From NCBI GenBank assembly GCA_002793885.1, contig PFEG01000038.1, positions 1 to 6,499 on the forward strand: DNA of 6,499 bases, read 5' to 3'. The notes under the pieces are model-generated. The model saw only the letters and a program-made list of their open reading frames with translations, had not been told where the DNA came from and searched no databases. Numbering within the stretch: position 1 is the first letter of the stretch; each line of letters opens with the position of its first letter. The stretch comes from Candidatus Saccharibacteria bacterium CG10_big_fil_rev_8_21_14_0_10_47_8. GTDB lineage: Bacteria > Patescibacteriota > Saccharimonadia > Saccharimonadales > UBA10212. A program made the position numbers and the translations under genes. Positions 1-5,234 of this stretch are shown here, in pieces.

Positions 1-300
1 GAACTCCATAAGAAAGAAGGCCGGCGCTGGCCGGTACTTCTGGTTTTCTTTTTGCTGGCCTTAGCTGTGGCCACCGGCGTTGTTCTTGCCGGACGCTGGG
101 CTTACCGAGAGGTATCCAATAAAGACTCAGGTTCTACGCAAACAACACCTCAGATAAAAAAGACACCGGAGCCGGCAGCTGCATCCAAGGAATCATCAGA
201 ACAGGGTTCGTCTAGTGGCGATAGCTCTACCAGCAGTCCTGCTCCTGTACCAAGTCCAAACAATTCGTCTACTCCACTGCCCAAAACCGGTGACGATTGA
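1..300 (+). CDS. Membrane-anchored Ser/Pro/Thr-rich protein ending in LPKTGDD (5' end outside window)
   Basis: The reading frame is open from the window edge to the TGA at 298-300, so the true start lies upstream; the TTG at 52 is inside the membrane segment and is an unlikely start. The visible 99 residues run in this order: a short basic stretch (HKKEGRRW, residues 3-10), one strongly hydrophobic helix (about residues 12-31), a short RWAYREV stretch, then a long hydrophilic tail rich in Ser, Thr, Pro, Gln and Asn. The basic residues before the helix suggest an N-in, C-out single-pass anchor with the tail outside the cell. The last seven residues are LPKTGDD (277-297), which matches the sortase LPXTG consensus, but no hydrophobic segment or basic tail follows it. 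Function is not recognised; it may be the end of a larger surface or secreted protein. Its stop is 11 nt from the stop of the convergent gene, and no terminator is seen between them. Confidence 0.7.
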   Translation, partial: ELHKKEGRRWPVLLVFFLLALAVATGVVLAGRWAYREVSNKDSGSTQTTPQIKKTPEPAAASKESSEQGSSSGDSSTSSPAPVPSPNNSSTPLPKTGDD

Positions 301-311
301 CAATTTCTAGA

Positions 312-941
312 CTAAGCGGGTTCTTCGTCGTGATGCTGGGTGAAATAGTTTATTTCATTAACCACGTCTAGCAGTGCCCTGGCACGGGCTTTTTCGTCCT
401 CTATCTTGTTGGCGGCATCGTAAGCTTCGTGAACCAGCTCGGCATTATCAGAAGCCTGTATAAGCATCATGGTAGTTTTAAATTTTTCTTCGGGGGATTG
501 GTCTAACTGATCTACCAAAGGCGCCAGGCTCTGTAATGCTTGCTGCTTAAGTTTAATCAGGCCATCTTCTTGTGTATTGTCTTGCAGTAGAGAAGAGGCA
601 GTCGGTTTTGCCGAGTTTGAGTCATTGTCGGTGGTGTCCATGGTTGGCGGGTCAGCAGGAATGTAGGCGTTTTCTAAATGGACGCCATTGATGCCACTGT
701 CTGGAGTGGTAGGGGTTTGATTTGTTGAGCCAGTATCAATTGTGGATGGTTTTGTCTCTAGCGGTGCGGCAACTGTGGGCAAAGTTGGGGCCGAAGACCC
801 GCTTGGCATAGCAGGTGTTAGTGGATAAGAAGCGCGGGCAGCGCCTAAAGAGTTCACTGTGTCGGTTGCCCCCGGTACGGCAGTTGCGCCAGACTGTTGG
901 CTGTCGTTACTAGCTTGATTGTTATCGCCTAAACCGAACAT
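312..941 (-). CDS. Hypothetical protein, low-complexity N-terminal half and helical C-terminal domain
   Basis: A 209-aa product starting MFGLGDNN. I prefer the ATG at 941 to the TTG at 980 because a G-rich Shine-Dalgarno-like stretch (minus-strand AGGGGGTGGA, 942-951) lies directly before it, and because the extra 13 codons would be translated from a GC palindrome. Residues about 5-122 are low complexity (Ala, Ser, Thr, Pro, Asn, Asp) and probably disordered. Residues about 128-202 look like a compact all-helical domain (LIKLKQQALQSLAPLVDQL, then FKTTMMLIQ, then ARALLDVVNEINYF). No signal peptide or membrane segment is visible, so it is probably cytoplasmic. From memory the C-terminal domain resembles conserved hypothetical proteins of Saccharibacteria; I know no function. 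A candidate promoter lies at 1025-1053. Confidence 0.75.
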   Translation of the reverse strand: MFGLGDNNQASNDSQQSGATAVPGATDTVNSLGAARASYPLTPAMPSGSSAPTLPTVAAPLETKPSTIDTGSTNQTPTTPDSGINGVHLENAYIPADPPTMDTTDNDSNSAKPTASSLLQDNTQEDGLIKLKQQALQSLAPLVDQLDQSPEEKFKTTMMLIQASDNAELVHEAYDAANKIEDEKARARALLDVVNEINYFTQHHDEEPA

Positions 942-955
942 TCCACCCCCTAAGT

Positions 956-970
956 CCCGCCTATGGCGGG
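956..970. repeat. GC palindrome CCCGCC-TAT-GGCGGG
   Basis: A perfect 6-bp inverted repeat with a 3-nt loop. It sits in the presumed 5' leader of the 209-aa protein, about 15 nt before its start codon. The same core, with one changed loop base, occurs at 4328-4342, so this is a dispersed palindromic repeat and not a unique hairpin. Confidence 0.8.
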
Positions 971-977
971 TAGTGAT

Positions 978-1014
978 CAATTAACAATTTTCAATTATCA
1001 ATGAATTAACAATG
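978..1014. repeat. Degenerate 7-bp tandem repeat (CAATTNN type)
   Basis: CAATT or CAATG recurs at 978, 985, 992 and 999 with an exact 7-nt period, and again at 1010 after an 11-nt step. The tract is AT-rich and non-coding. It lies in the divergent gap between the 209-aa protein and the isomerase, downstream of the candidate minus-strand promoter, so it would be transcribed as part of the leader. Confidence 0.7.
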
Positions 1015-1024
1015 ATTAGTTTTT

Positions 1025-1053
1025 ATTTTAAGGCATAAGAACCATTTTGTTAA
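1025..1053 (-). promoter_or_regulatory. Candidate sigma70-type promoter for the 209-aa protein
   Basis: On the minus strand, TTAACA (1048-1053) is separated by exactly 17 nt from TAAAAT (1025-1030); each differs from consensus at one position. Transcription would start near 1018, giving a leader of roughly 75 nt that contains the CAATT heptamers and the 956-970 palindrome. The AT-rich context makes chance matches fairly likely. Confidence 0.45.
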
Positions 1054-1104
1054 ATGCAAAATGATAAATAAATGTAAAATCTGAACTGAAAAATGTAAAA
1101 TAAG
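1052..1104. repeat. Degenerate 7-bp tandem repeat (AAATGNN type)
   Basis: AAATG or a variant recurs at 1052, 1059, 1070, 1077 (AAATCTG), 1084 (AACTGAA), 1091 and 1098 (AAATAAG). The period is 7 nt, with one 11-nt step between 1059 and 1070, the same step size as in the neighbouring CAATT tract. It runs almost to the ATG of the isomerase, so that gene's translation signals lie within repeat sequence. Confidence 0.6.
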
Positions 1105-1107
1105 GTC
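1083..1107 (+). repeat. Left copy of a direct repeat bordering the isomerase gene
   Basis: GAACTGAA (1083-1090), a 9-nt insert, then ATAAGGTC (1100-1107), ending at the base before the ATG. The uninterrupted 16-nt version, GAACTGAAATAAGGTC, is at 2140-2155 across the stop codon of the same gene. Confidence 0.6.
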
Positions 1108-2151
1108 ATGTTAGACGACCTTAAATATATTCATCAACGCGACGGCCAGGATGCGCTTGGCATTGCCGAAAAACAGTGGCGCCAATACACTCACAAATTT
1201 AATATTGATTGGTCCGATGGCGGCTGGCTACCCAAGGCAGTTATGGTAGCTGGTATGGGTGGCTCGGCGCTGGCGGCTACCGCACTGTCTGCTGTGCCCG
1301 GACTCGATGTAGCTTTTGAGGTGGTCCGGGATTACGATTTGCCTAAACATGTGGATAATTCCTATTTATTAATTTGTTCTAGCTATTCCGGTAACACCGA
1401 AGAAACCTTATCCATAGCCAATAAGGCTCTTAGCCTGCCGGAATCAAAACGCCCACGCATTGTTTGTATTAGTTCTGGCGGAAAGCTACAAAAAATAGCA
1501 AAAGAACAGGGATTCCCACTCGTTAACTTACCGGGCGGTTACCAACCGCGCTTTACTTTTGGATACCAATATTCCGCGGTGGCGCAACTATTTGAAAAGG
1601 CAGGTTTGGTCAAGGGTCTAGTGGGCCAGGTAGAACAGGGAGCCGAGATAGTAAAAAAGGTTGTAGAGTCGTGGCGCCCGGATGTATCTTCCAAAGAAAA
1701 TCTAGCTAAACAAATTGCGCTTGAACTAGCCGGCAAGTCAGCAGTTATTTACAGTGGTCCAAAGATGTTTCCAGCAGCTTACAAGTGGAAGATTAGCCTC
1801 AACGAAACTGCTAAAAATGTTGCTTGGTGTAATCAGTATCCGGAGTTTAATCATAATGAATTTATGGGCTGGACCAGCCACCCAATTCAAAAACCGTATG
1901 GGGTGGTGGAACTTAGAAGCCAGTATGACCATCCGCAAATCCAAAAACGTTTTGAAATTAGTGACCGTTTGCTGTCTGGCCGCCGGCCAGCGCCAATTAT
2001 CGTTAACATTCCTAAAGGCGTCAGCCAACTGGAAGACCTGATGTGGGCGGTAGCACTTGGCGACTTTGTGAGTATTTACTTAGCACTAGCCAACGGTGTC
2101 AACCCAACCCCAGTAGACCTAATAGAAAAACTCAAAGCCGAACTGAAATAA
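1108..2151 (+). CDS. Bifunctional phosphoglucose/phosphomannose isomerase (SIS family)
   Basis: A 347-aa cytosolic enzyme predicted to interconvert fructose 6-phosphate with glucose 6-phosphate and with mannose 6-phosphate, linking glycolysis and sugar-nucleotide supply. Two SIS domains are visible. Seen motifs are GMGGSA (49-54), the sugar-phosphate loop SYSGNTEET (92-100), PGGYQPR (142-148), and NETAKN followed by PEFNHNE (232-251), ending in NPTPVDLIEKLK. By comparison with the Pyrobaculum aerophilum enzyme as I remember it (Glu203, His219, Thr291, Lys298), Glu233, His249, Thr334 and Lys341 have the same spacing and are the likely catalytic and binding residues. Length is slightly above that enzyme's roughly 300 aa. 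The ATG at 1108 is chosen because MLDDLK is a typical beginning. The only purine-rich motif before it, AAGG (1102-1105), is just 2 nt from the ATG, so initiation may not depend on a Shine-Dalgarno. Dual specificity is inferred from the family. Confidence 0.93.
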   Translation: MLDDLKYIHQRDGQDALGIAEKQWRQYTHKFNIDWSDGGWLPKAVMVAGMGGSALAATALSAVPGLDVAFEVVRDYDLPKHVDNSYLLICSSYSGNTEETLSIANKALSLPESKRPRIVCISSGGKLQKIAKEQGFPLVNLPGGYQPRFTFGYQYSAVAQLFEKAGLVKGLVGQVEQGAEIVKKVVESWRPDVSSKENLAKQIALELAGKSAVIYSGPKMFPAAYKWKISLNETAKNVAWCNQYPEFNHNEFMGWTSHPIQKPYGVVELRSQYDHPQIQKRFEISDRLLSGRRPAPIIVNIPKGVSQLEDLMWAVALGDFVSIYLALANGVNPTPVDLIEKLKAELK

Positions 2152-2155
2152 GGTC
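2140..2155 (+). repeat. Right copy of the direct repeat bordering the isomerase gene
   Basis: GAACTGAAATAAGGTC spans the last codons, the TAA stop and the 4-nt gap of the isomerase gene. It matches 1083-1107 in both 8-nt halves; the left copy carries an extra 9 nt between them. Confidence 0.6.
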
Positions 2156-2662
2156 TTAACCAAAATTTAGTTGTTTGCCAGATAAAATCTCAAAACCTTT
2201 TTTGATAGCTTGGAGCTCCAAATCTTCGCTCACCGGACGTCCAATTTTCATAATATTAGCTACTTCCGTCATGCTATACCAACCAAATTCCAAATGATCA
2301 CCGGGGTCAATCTTGATCTGGTCAATAGGCTCAATAAATTTGGCAAAGTAGGATTCTTCTATGGAGTGGGAGCCTTTGATTTCGTTATGATATGTGAAGA
2401 CAAAGAACGGATCTCCCACACTAATAGTCATATCTAGCTCTTCTTTAACTTCTCGCTTAAGTCCATCTACCATATCTTCGCCGAAGTCGATGTGTCCTCC
2501 TGGCATTTCGTATACTCCAGGAAAAAACTTTTTTATCAAAGATCTTCTAGGTAAGAATATCTTGGTAGTTCCGCTAAAGTCACGGTGTATAAAAGCACCT
2601 GCCGTAAATACTTGCTGGCCGTGTGCGGGGGTTTCGCTGTCATGTGACACTTTTCCTGACAT
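2156..2662 (-). CDS. Nudix hydrolase family protein
   Basis: A 168-aa protein with a near-complete Nudix box at residues 56-78: G56, E62, R70-E71, E74-E75, in the arrangement GX5EX7REUXEEXGU. The one departure is Asp77 where the consensus has Gly. The glutamates that bind the catalytic metal are present, so it should hydrolyse a nucleoside diphosphate linked to another group; the substrate cannot be told from sequence. VYEMPGGHI just before the box and the antiparallel-strand region after it fit the fold. No signal peptide or membrane segment is seen. The start is uncertain: the ATG at 2662 has no Shine-Dalgarno and a TATAGT box only 2 nt upstream, so the transcript may be leaderless, or translation may begin at the GTG at 2650, which follows AGGA. 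Both leave the domain intact. Its stop faces the isomerase stop across 4 nt. Confidence 0.9.
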   Translation of the reverse strand: MSGKVSHDSETPAHGQQVFTAGAFIHRDFSGTTKIFLPRRSLIKKFFPGVYEMPGGHIDFGEDMVDGLKREVKEELDMTISVGDPFFVFTYHNEIKGSHSIEESYFAKFIEPIDQIKIDPGDHLEFGWYSMTEVANIMKIGRPVSEDLELQAIKKGFEILSGKQLNFG

Positions 2663-2762
2663 TTACTATAGATTACCAAAAAAGAGACAAAGTAGGGAAT
2701 ACTTAACAAGTCAAGTGTTTGTTGAAGTTAGATTTGGGCATCTGACGAGCCCTGATTAGATG

Positions 2763-2867
2763 TTGTCATAAAATAAGTGTCCTTGGGTGGCTTTGGCTGT
2801 TTGACGAAGAAAAGACCCTGGGTGGGTCTTTTATAAGGAGTTCCAAAGCCAAACTTATTTTTGACAA
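2763..2867. other. Large nested inverted-repeat structure (possible structured RNA or miniature element)
   Basis: Three nested helices can be drawn. The outer helix pairs 2763-2778 with 2853-2867 (15 bp with one bulged T at 2769). The middle pairs GGCTTTGG (2789-2796) with CCAAAGCC (2843-2850). The inner pairs AAAAGACCC (2810-2818) with GGGTCTTTT (2824-2832). In addition TCCTT (2780-2784) can pair with AAGGA (2835-2839) across the middle helix, a possible pseudoknot. The total is about 32 bp in 105 nt. It lies between two minus-strand genes. No family is recognised; it could be an elaborate terminator, a small RNA or a transposase-less element. No target-site duplication is evident at its edges. 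Confidence 0.6.
2810..2832. terminator. Intrinsic terminator-like hairpin, symmetric
   Basis: A perfect 9-bp stem AAAAGACCC/GGGTCTTTT with a 5-nt loop. The A and T runs at its ends give a short U tract on either strand, so it could act in both directions. Its likely job is to stop minus-strand transcription from the ABC operon before the Nudix gene. It forms the core of the larger 2763-2867 structure. Confidence 0.6.
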
Positions 2868-2906
2868 TCAGCTACTCACGGTGAGGCAGCAGACCGAGAG
2901 TTTTTG

Positions 2907-2932
2907 CATACTTTTGTCGGCACAAAAGTATG
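2907..2932. repeat. Perfect 11-bp hairpin CATACTTTTGT / ACAAAAGTATG
   Basis: The arms at 2907-2917 and 2922-2932 are perfectly complementary around a CGGC loop. It lies about 30 nt downstream of the permease stop on the minus strand. There is no U run after it in that direction (GCAAAAAC follows). The style resembles short dispersed hairpins found after genes in many bacteria. Confidence 0.65.
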
Positions 2933-2941
2933 GTTAATTTG

Positions 2942-2958
2942 CTTCTTTGGAAAAGAAG
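2942..2958. repeat. 7-bp hairpin CTTCTTT-GGA-AAAGAAG next to the permease stop
   Basis: A perfect 7-bp inverted repeat with a 3-nt loop, 4 nt beyond the permease stop codon. Together with the 2907-2932 hairpin it could stabilise the 3' end of the transporter transcript or help terminate it. Neither carries a typical U tract in the minus direction. Confidence 0.5.
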
Positions 2959-2962
2959 GTAG

Positions 2963-4180
2963 CTACTCGTTACGAAGGGCATCAATGGGATTTTTGCGGG
3001 CGGCTTTGAGGGCCGGAGTAACGCTAAAGGTAATCCCTACGGCCACAGAGACTCCAACCGCAATGATAAATATTTGAAGTGTTATTGCCGGCTGCAAGCT
3101 GGTATAAACTCGCAGCACGCCGTTGATAATCAAGGACGCTATAACACCGATTACTCCGCCGCCCAAGGTCAGGGCCAAACCCTCGATTAGAAACTGGTTT
3201 AAGATCTGGCGATTGGTGGCGCCAATGGCCTTTCGGATACCGATTTCGCGGGTTCGCTCGCTAACGCTGACCAACATAATATCCATGATTCCAATGCCGC
3301 CGACCAGCAGCGAGATGGCGGCTATACCGGATATGAAACGGGTTATGGTGTTGACAATGTTGCCGGCAATCCCAAGCAGCTCGTATTGTTTTAAAACCGT
3401 AAAGTCGGTTTGGCCGCCGTGTGTTTTTTGAAGAGCGGTAGAAATGTCATTGACGGCGATATCCAGCTCATCGCCATTACTTTTGGCCAATATTTGTAGG
3501 ATGTTAGTGCGGCCGTTGGTTAGGCTTCGGGCGTTTTTTAGCGGCATAAATACCGCAGAGTTAAAATCGGTCTGAGCTACCGACAACAGACCGCCTGAAG
3601 ATGGCGCCAAAACTCCTTGTACGACAAATGTCGCGCCGGATATTTTTACGGAATGCCCAACCGGGTTAAGCTCATCAAGTAGCTCCTCGGCGATAGATGA
3701 GCCGATGACGACTTTATTAGTGCTGTCATCGCTTTCAAAAAAACTGCCGTAAGCGACTTTTTGGTGGAGTAAATCGGCCATTTTACTACTGGTTCCCACA
3801 ACGAAAATATTATCCAGTTGGCGTTTATCGGAGCCGGCGCTGCTGCCAACGAAGTCTATTGGTACAACGCTGTTGACGGATGATAACTTGGTGATAGCTT
3901 GCACGTCTTGGTCGGTTAGCGTGCTGGTGCTTAAAAATGCCAGAAGATTAAGACCGCCTATACCGCTTCCGTTGCCGACCAACTTGCCTGAACGTATGGT
4001 TATAACATTGCTGCCAAGTTGGTTGATCTGGCCCGTAACCTGATGTTTTAGCCCTTCGCCCAGGCTTACCACGGTAACCACCGAGCTAACGCCGATGATA
4101 ATCCCCATCATGGTCAGCATGCTGCGTCCCTTATTGGCGCGTAAATTGCCAATGGCGGTTTTAAAGTTGCCGCTCCACAT
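2963..4180 (-). CDS. MacB/FtsX-family ABC transporter permease
   Basis: A 405-aa inner-membrane subunit of a type VII (MacB-like) ABC transporter. The order seen is: a cytoplasmic N-terminal helix with NLRANKGRSMLTMMG; TM1 at about 23-41; a large extracytoplasmic MacB_PCD-type domain at about 45-270; then three helices at about 280-303, 330-353 and 367-387. The signature SVSERTREIGIRKAIGA (305-321) is the conserved cytoplasmic segment after TM2 that meets the ATPase, and the C-terminus ends in the family-typical NPIDALRNE. Length matches stand-alone MacB-type permeases, with the ATPase encoded separately. A strong GGAGGT precedes the ATG. It lies 127 nt downstream of the ATPase gene in the same direction. 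The family couples ATP use to movement of substrates outside the membrane, or to lipoprotein, peptide or toxin export; the substrate here is unknown. No MacA-like adaptor is in view. Confidence 0.92.
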   Translation of the reverse strand: MWSGNFKTAIGNLRANKGRSMLTMMGIIIGVSSVVTVVSLGEGLKHQVTGQINQLGSNVITIRSGKLVGNGSGIGGLNLLAFLSTSTLTDQDVQAITKLSSVNSVVPIDFVGSSAGSDKRQLDNIFVVGTSSKMADLLHQKVAYGSFFESDDSTNKVVIGSSIAEELLDELNPVGHSVKISGATFVVQGVLAPSSGGLLSVAQTDFNSAVFMPLKNARSLTNGRTNILQILAKSNGDELDIAVNDISTALQKTHGGQTDFTVLKQYELLGIAGNIVNTITRFISGIAAISLLVGGIGIMDIMLVSVSERTREIGIRKAIGATNRQILNQFLIEGLALTLGGGVIGVIASLIINGVLRVYTSLQPAITLQIFIIAVGVSVAVGITFSVTPALKAARKNPIDALRNE

Positions 4181-4186
4181 TAAGAA

Positions 4187-4192
4187 ACCTCC
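4187..4192 (-). promoter_or_regulatory. Strong Shine-Dalgarno for the permease
   Basis: Minus-strand GGAGGT, 6 nt before the ATG at 4180. It is the best ribosome binding site in the window and fixes the permease start. It suggests independent initiation, not coupling to the ATPase stop 127 nt away. Confidence 0.8.
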
Positions 4193-4193
4193 G

Positions 4194-4228
4194 GTTTCAG
4201 TTGACAGTTAACAGTGGACAGTACACAG
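4194..4228. repeat. Degenerate 7-bp tandem repeat (NNNACAG type), 5 units
   Basis: CAG recurs with an exact 7-nt period, ending at 4200, 4207, 4214, 4221 and 4228 (GTTTCAG, TTGACAG, TTAACAG, TGGACAG, TACACAG). It lies in the ATPase-permease gap immediately upstream of the permease Shine-Dalgarno on the minus strand. Confidence 0.75.
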
Positions 4229-4269
4229 TCATCGAACCAAAAGACCAAAGCCTCAGGGATTTTTTTAAC

Positions 4270-4297
4270 TGTAACCCGTAACCCGTAACCTGTAACC
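4270..4297. repeat. 7-bp tandem repeat [T/C]GTAACC, 4 units
   Basis: Four consecutive units, TGTAACC, CGTAACC, CGTAACC and TGTAACC, differ only in the first base. They lie 10 nt past the ATPase stop codon. This is the cleanest of four heptamer tracts in the window and shows the same period as the CAG-type tract about 40 nt away. Confidence 0.85.
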
Positions 4298-4307
4298 TGA
4301 AGTGGTT

Positions 4308-5234
4308 TCATCGTTTTTTGGCCTTTTCCCGCCTCTGGCGGGACCCCGCCTTTAGGCGGTGGCCGGCAGGGCGGCCAACCGGTCGCTTTTTAGTTCTCGG
4401 CCGTCCTCGTTTGGCTTTCTTTTTGGGTTTAGATGCCAGCTCTTTACCGGGCACGTCGCGCATCAGGGCTGATACCCCTTCAACAATCTCATCATCAGTC
4501 ACTTTGCGTCTTTGGAAATGAGTTCTTCTGGCGCCTTTGGCCATGTTGCCAATGGCGGTTTGCTCGTCGCCGACAATCATGCCGTCGTGCATATAAATGA
4601 CACGGTTGGCGTAACGGGTGAGCTCGGGATTATGGGTGACTAGCAGGATAGTATTGCCTTGGCGGTGGATGTCGGCCAGTAGTTCCATGACGACTTTGCT
4701 ATCGGTACTGTCTAGATTACCGGTGGGTTCGTCGGCGATGATAATACTGGGCTTATTTATTAACGCCCGGGCAATGGCCACACGCTGGGCCTGTCCGCCA
4801 GATAGCTGGCGGGGCATAAAGTACTCGCGGTCGCGCAGGCCCACAAGCTCTAGTATGTCGCTGGCCCTTTTTTGGCGGCGGACCGGTGTCATACCTTTGT
4901 AAGCCAGCGGCAGGGCCACGTTTTCTAAAACACTGAGGCGGGCCAGTAAGTTATAGGATTGAAAAACAAAGCCAATGCGGTCGCGCCGGACTTTGGCTTG
5001 TTGGTTTGGGCGCCGTCTGGCAACGTTGCGTCCATCCAGAAGGTAACTGCCGTGGGTCGGCCTGTCCAGCAGCCCGATAACGTTCATCAACGTTGTCTTT
5101 CCGCTGCCAGAAGGACCCATAACCGCCACGAACTCGCCTTTGTCTACGGACAGGATAACCTCATCCAGCGCCAAAACCGTGGCATCGCCAAAGCCGTATA
5201 GTTTGGATACTTCTTGTAGTTCGATCAACGCCAT
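4308..5234 (-). CDS. MacB/LolD-type ABC transporter ATP-binding protein with basic C-terminal tail
   Basis: A 308-aa cytoplasmic ATPase subunit that powers the MacB-like permease encoded next to it. Seen in order: Walker A GPSGSGKT (40-47), Q-loop Gln92 in VFQSYNLL, signature LSGGQ (144-148), Walker B IIIADEP with Asp168 and Glu169, D-loop NLD (173-175), switch His201. GLLDRPTHGSY and FQSYNLLARLSVLENVALPL are typical of the MacB/LolD/FtsE group. A core domain of this group is about 225-230 aa; here about 80 residues are added. The tail is strongly basic from residue 269 on (KPKKKAKRGRPRTKKR) and contains AT-hook-like GRP cores. Its last 20 or so residues are translated from GC palindromic repeats. 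The ATG at 5234 is the natural family start; a GAGGGG lies 10 nt upstream, slightly far. It is first in a two-gene operon with the permease. Confidence 0.93.
   Translation of the reverse strand: MALIELQEVSKLYGFGDATVLALDEVILSVDKGEFVAVMGPSGSGKTTLMNVIGLLDRPTHGSYLLDGRNVARRRPNQQAKVRRDRIGFVFQSYNLLARLSVLENVALPLAYKGMTPVRRQKRASDILELVGLRDREYFMPRQLSGGQAQRVAIARALINKPSIIIADEPTGNLDSTDSKVVMELLADIHRQGNTILLVTHNPELTRYANRVIYMHDGMIVGDEQTAIGNMAKGARRTHFQRRKVTDDEIVEGVSALMRDVPGKELASKPKKKAKRGRPRTKKRPVGRPAGHRLKAGSRQRREKAKKR
4327..4381. repeat. Cluster of GC-rich palindromes within the 3' end of the ATPase gene
   Basis: Three inverted repeats follow one another: TCCCGCC-TCT-GGCGGGA (4327-4343); CCGCC-TTTA-GGCGG (4346-4359); and GGCCG/CGGCC (4361-4365 with 4372-4376), which can extend outward through CGGT (4357-4360) with ACCG (4378-4381) and then competes with the second. 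The first shares 14 of 15 bases with the palindrome at 956-970. The block is read in frame as part of the ATPase tail. Confidence 0.8.

Noticed and set aside
942..980. Upstream TTG start extending the 209-aa protein by 13 residues
   Set aside because: The added codons run through the CCCGCC/GGCGGG palindrome, and the ATG at 941 has a G-rich ribosome-binding-like stretch directly before it.
1539..2041. Open frames of 65-96 codons on both strands inside the isomerase gene
   Set aside because: They overlap a gene with clear SIS-domain motifs throughout, have no domain features of their own, and are shadows of its codon pattern.
2210..2759. Plus-strand frames of 75 and 121 codons over the Nudix gene
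   Set aside because: They are antisense to a gene with an intact Nudix box, and their sequences show no recognisable domain.
978..4297. CRISPR array
   Set aside because: The repeats are 7-nt degenerate units in direct tandem without spacers, and no cas gene is present.
4318..5201. Plus-strand frames of 67-94 codons over the ABC ATPase gene
   Set aside because: They are antisense to a complete ATPase with every canonical motif.
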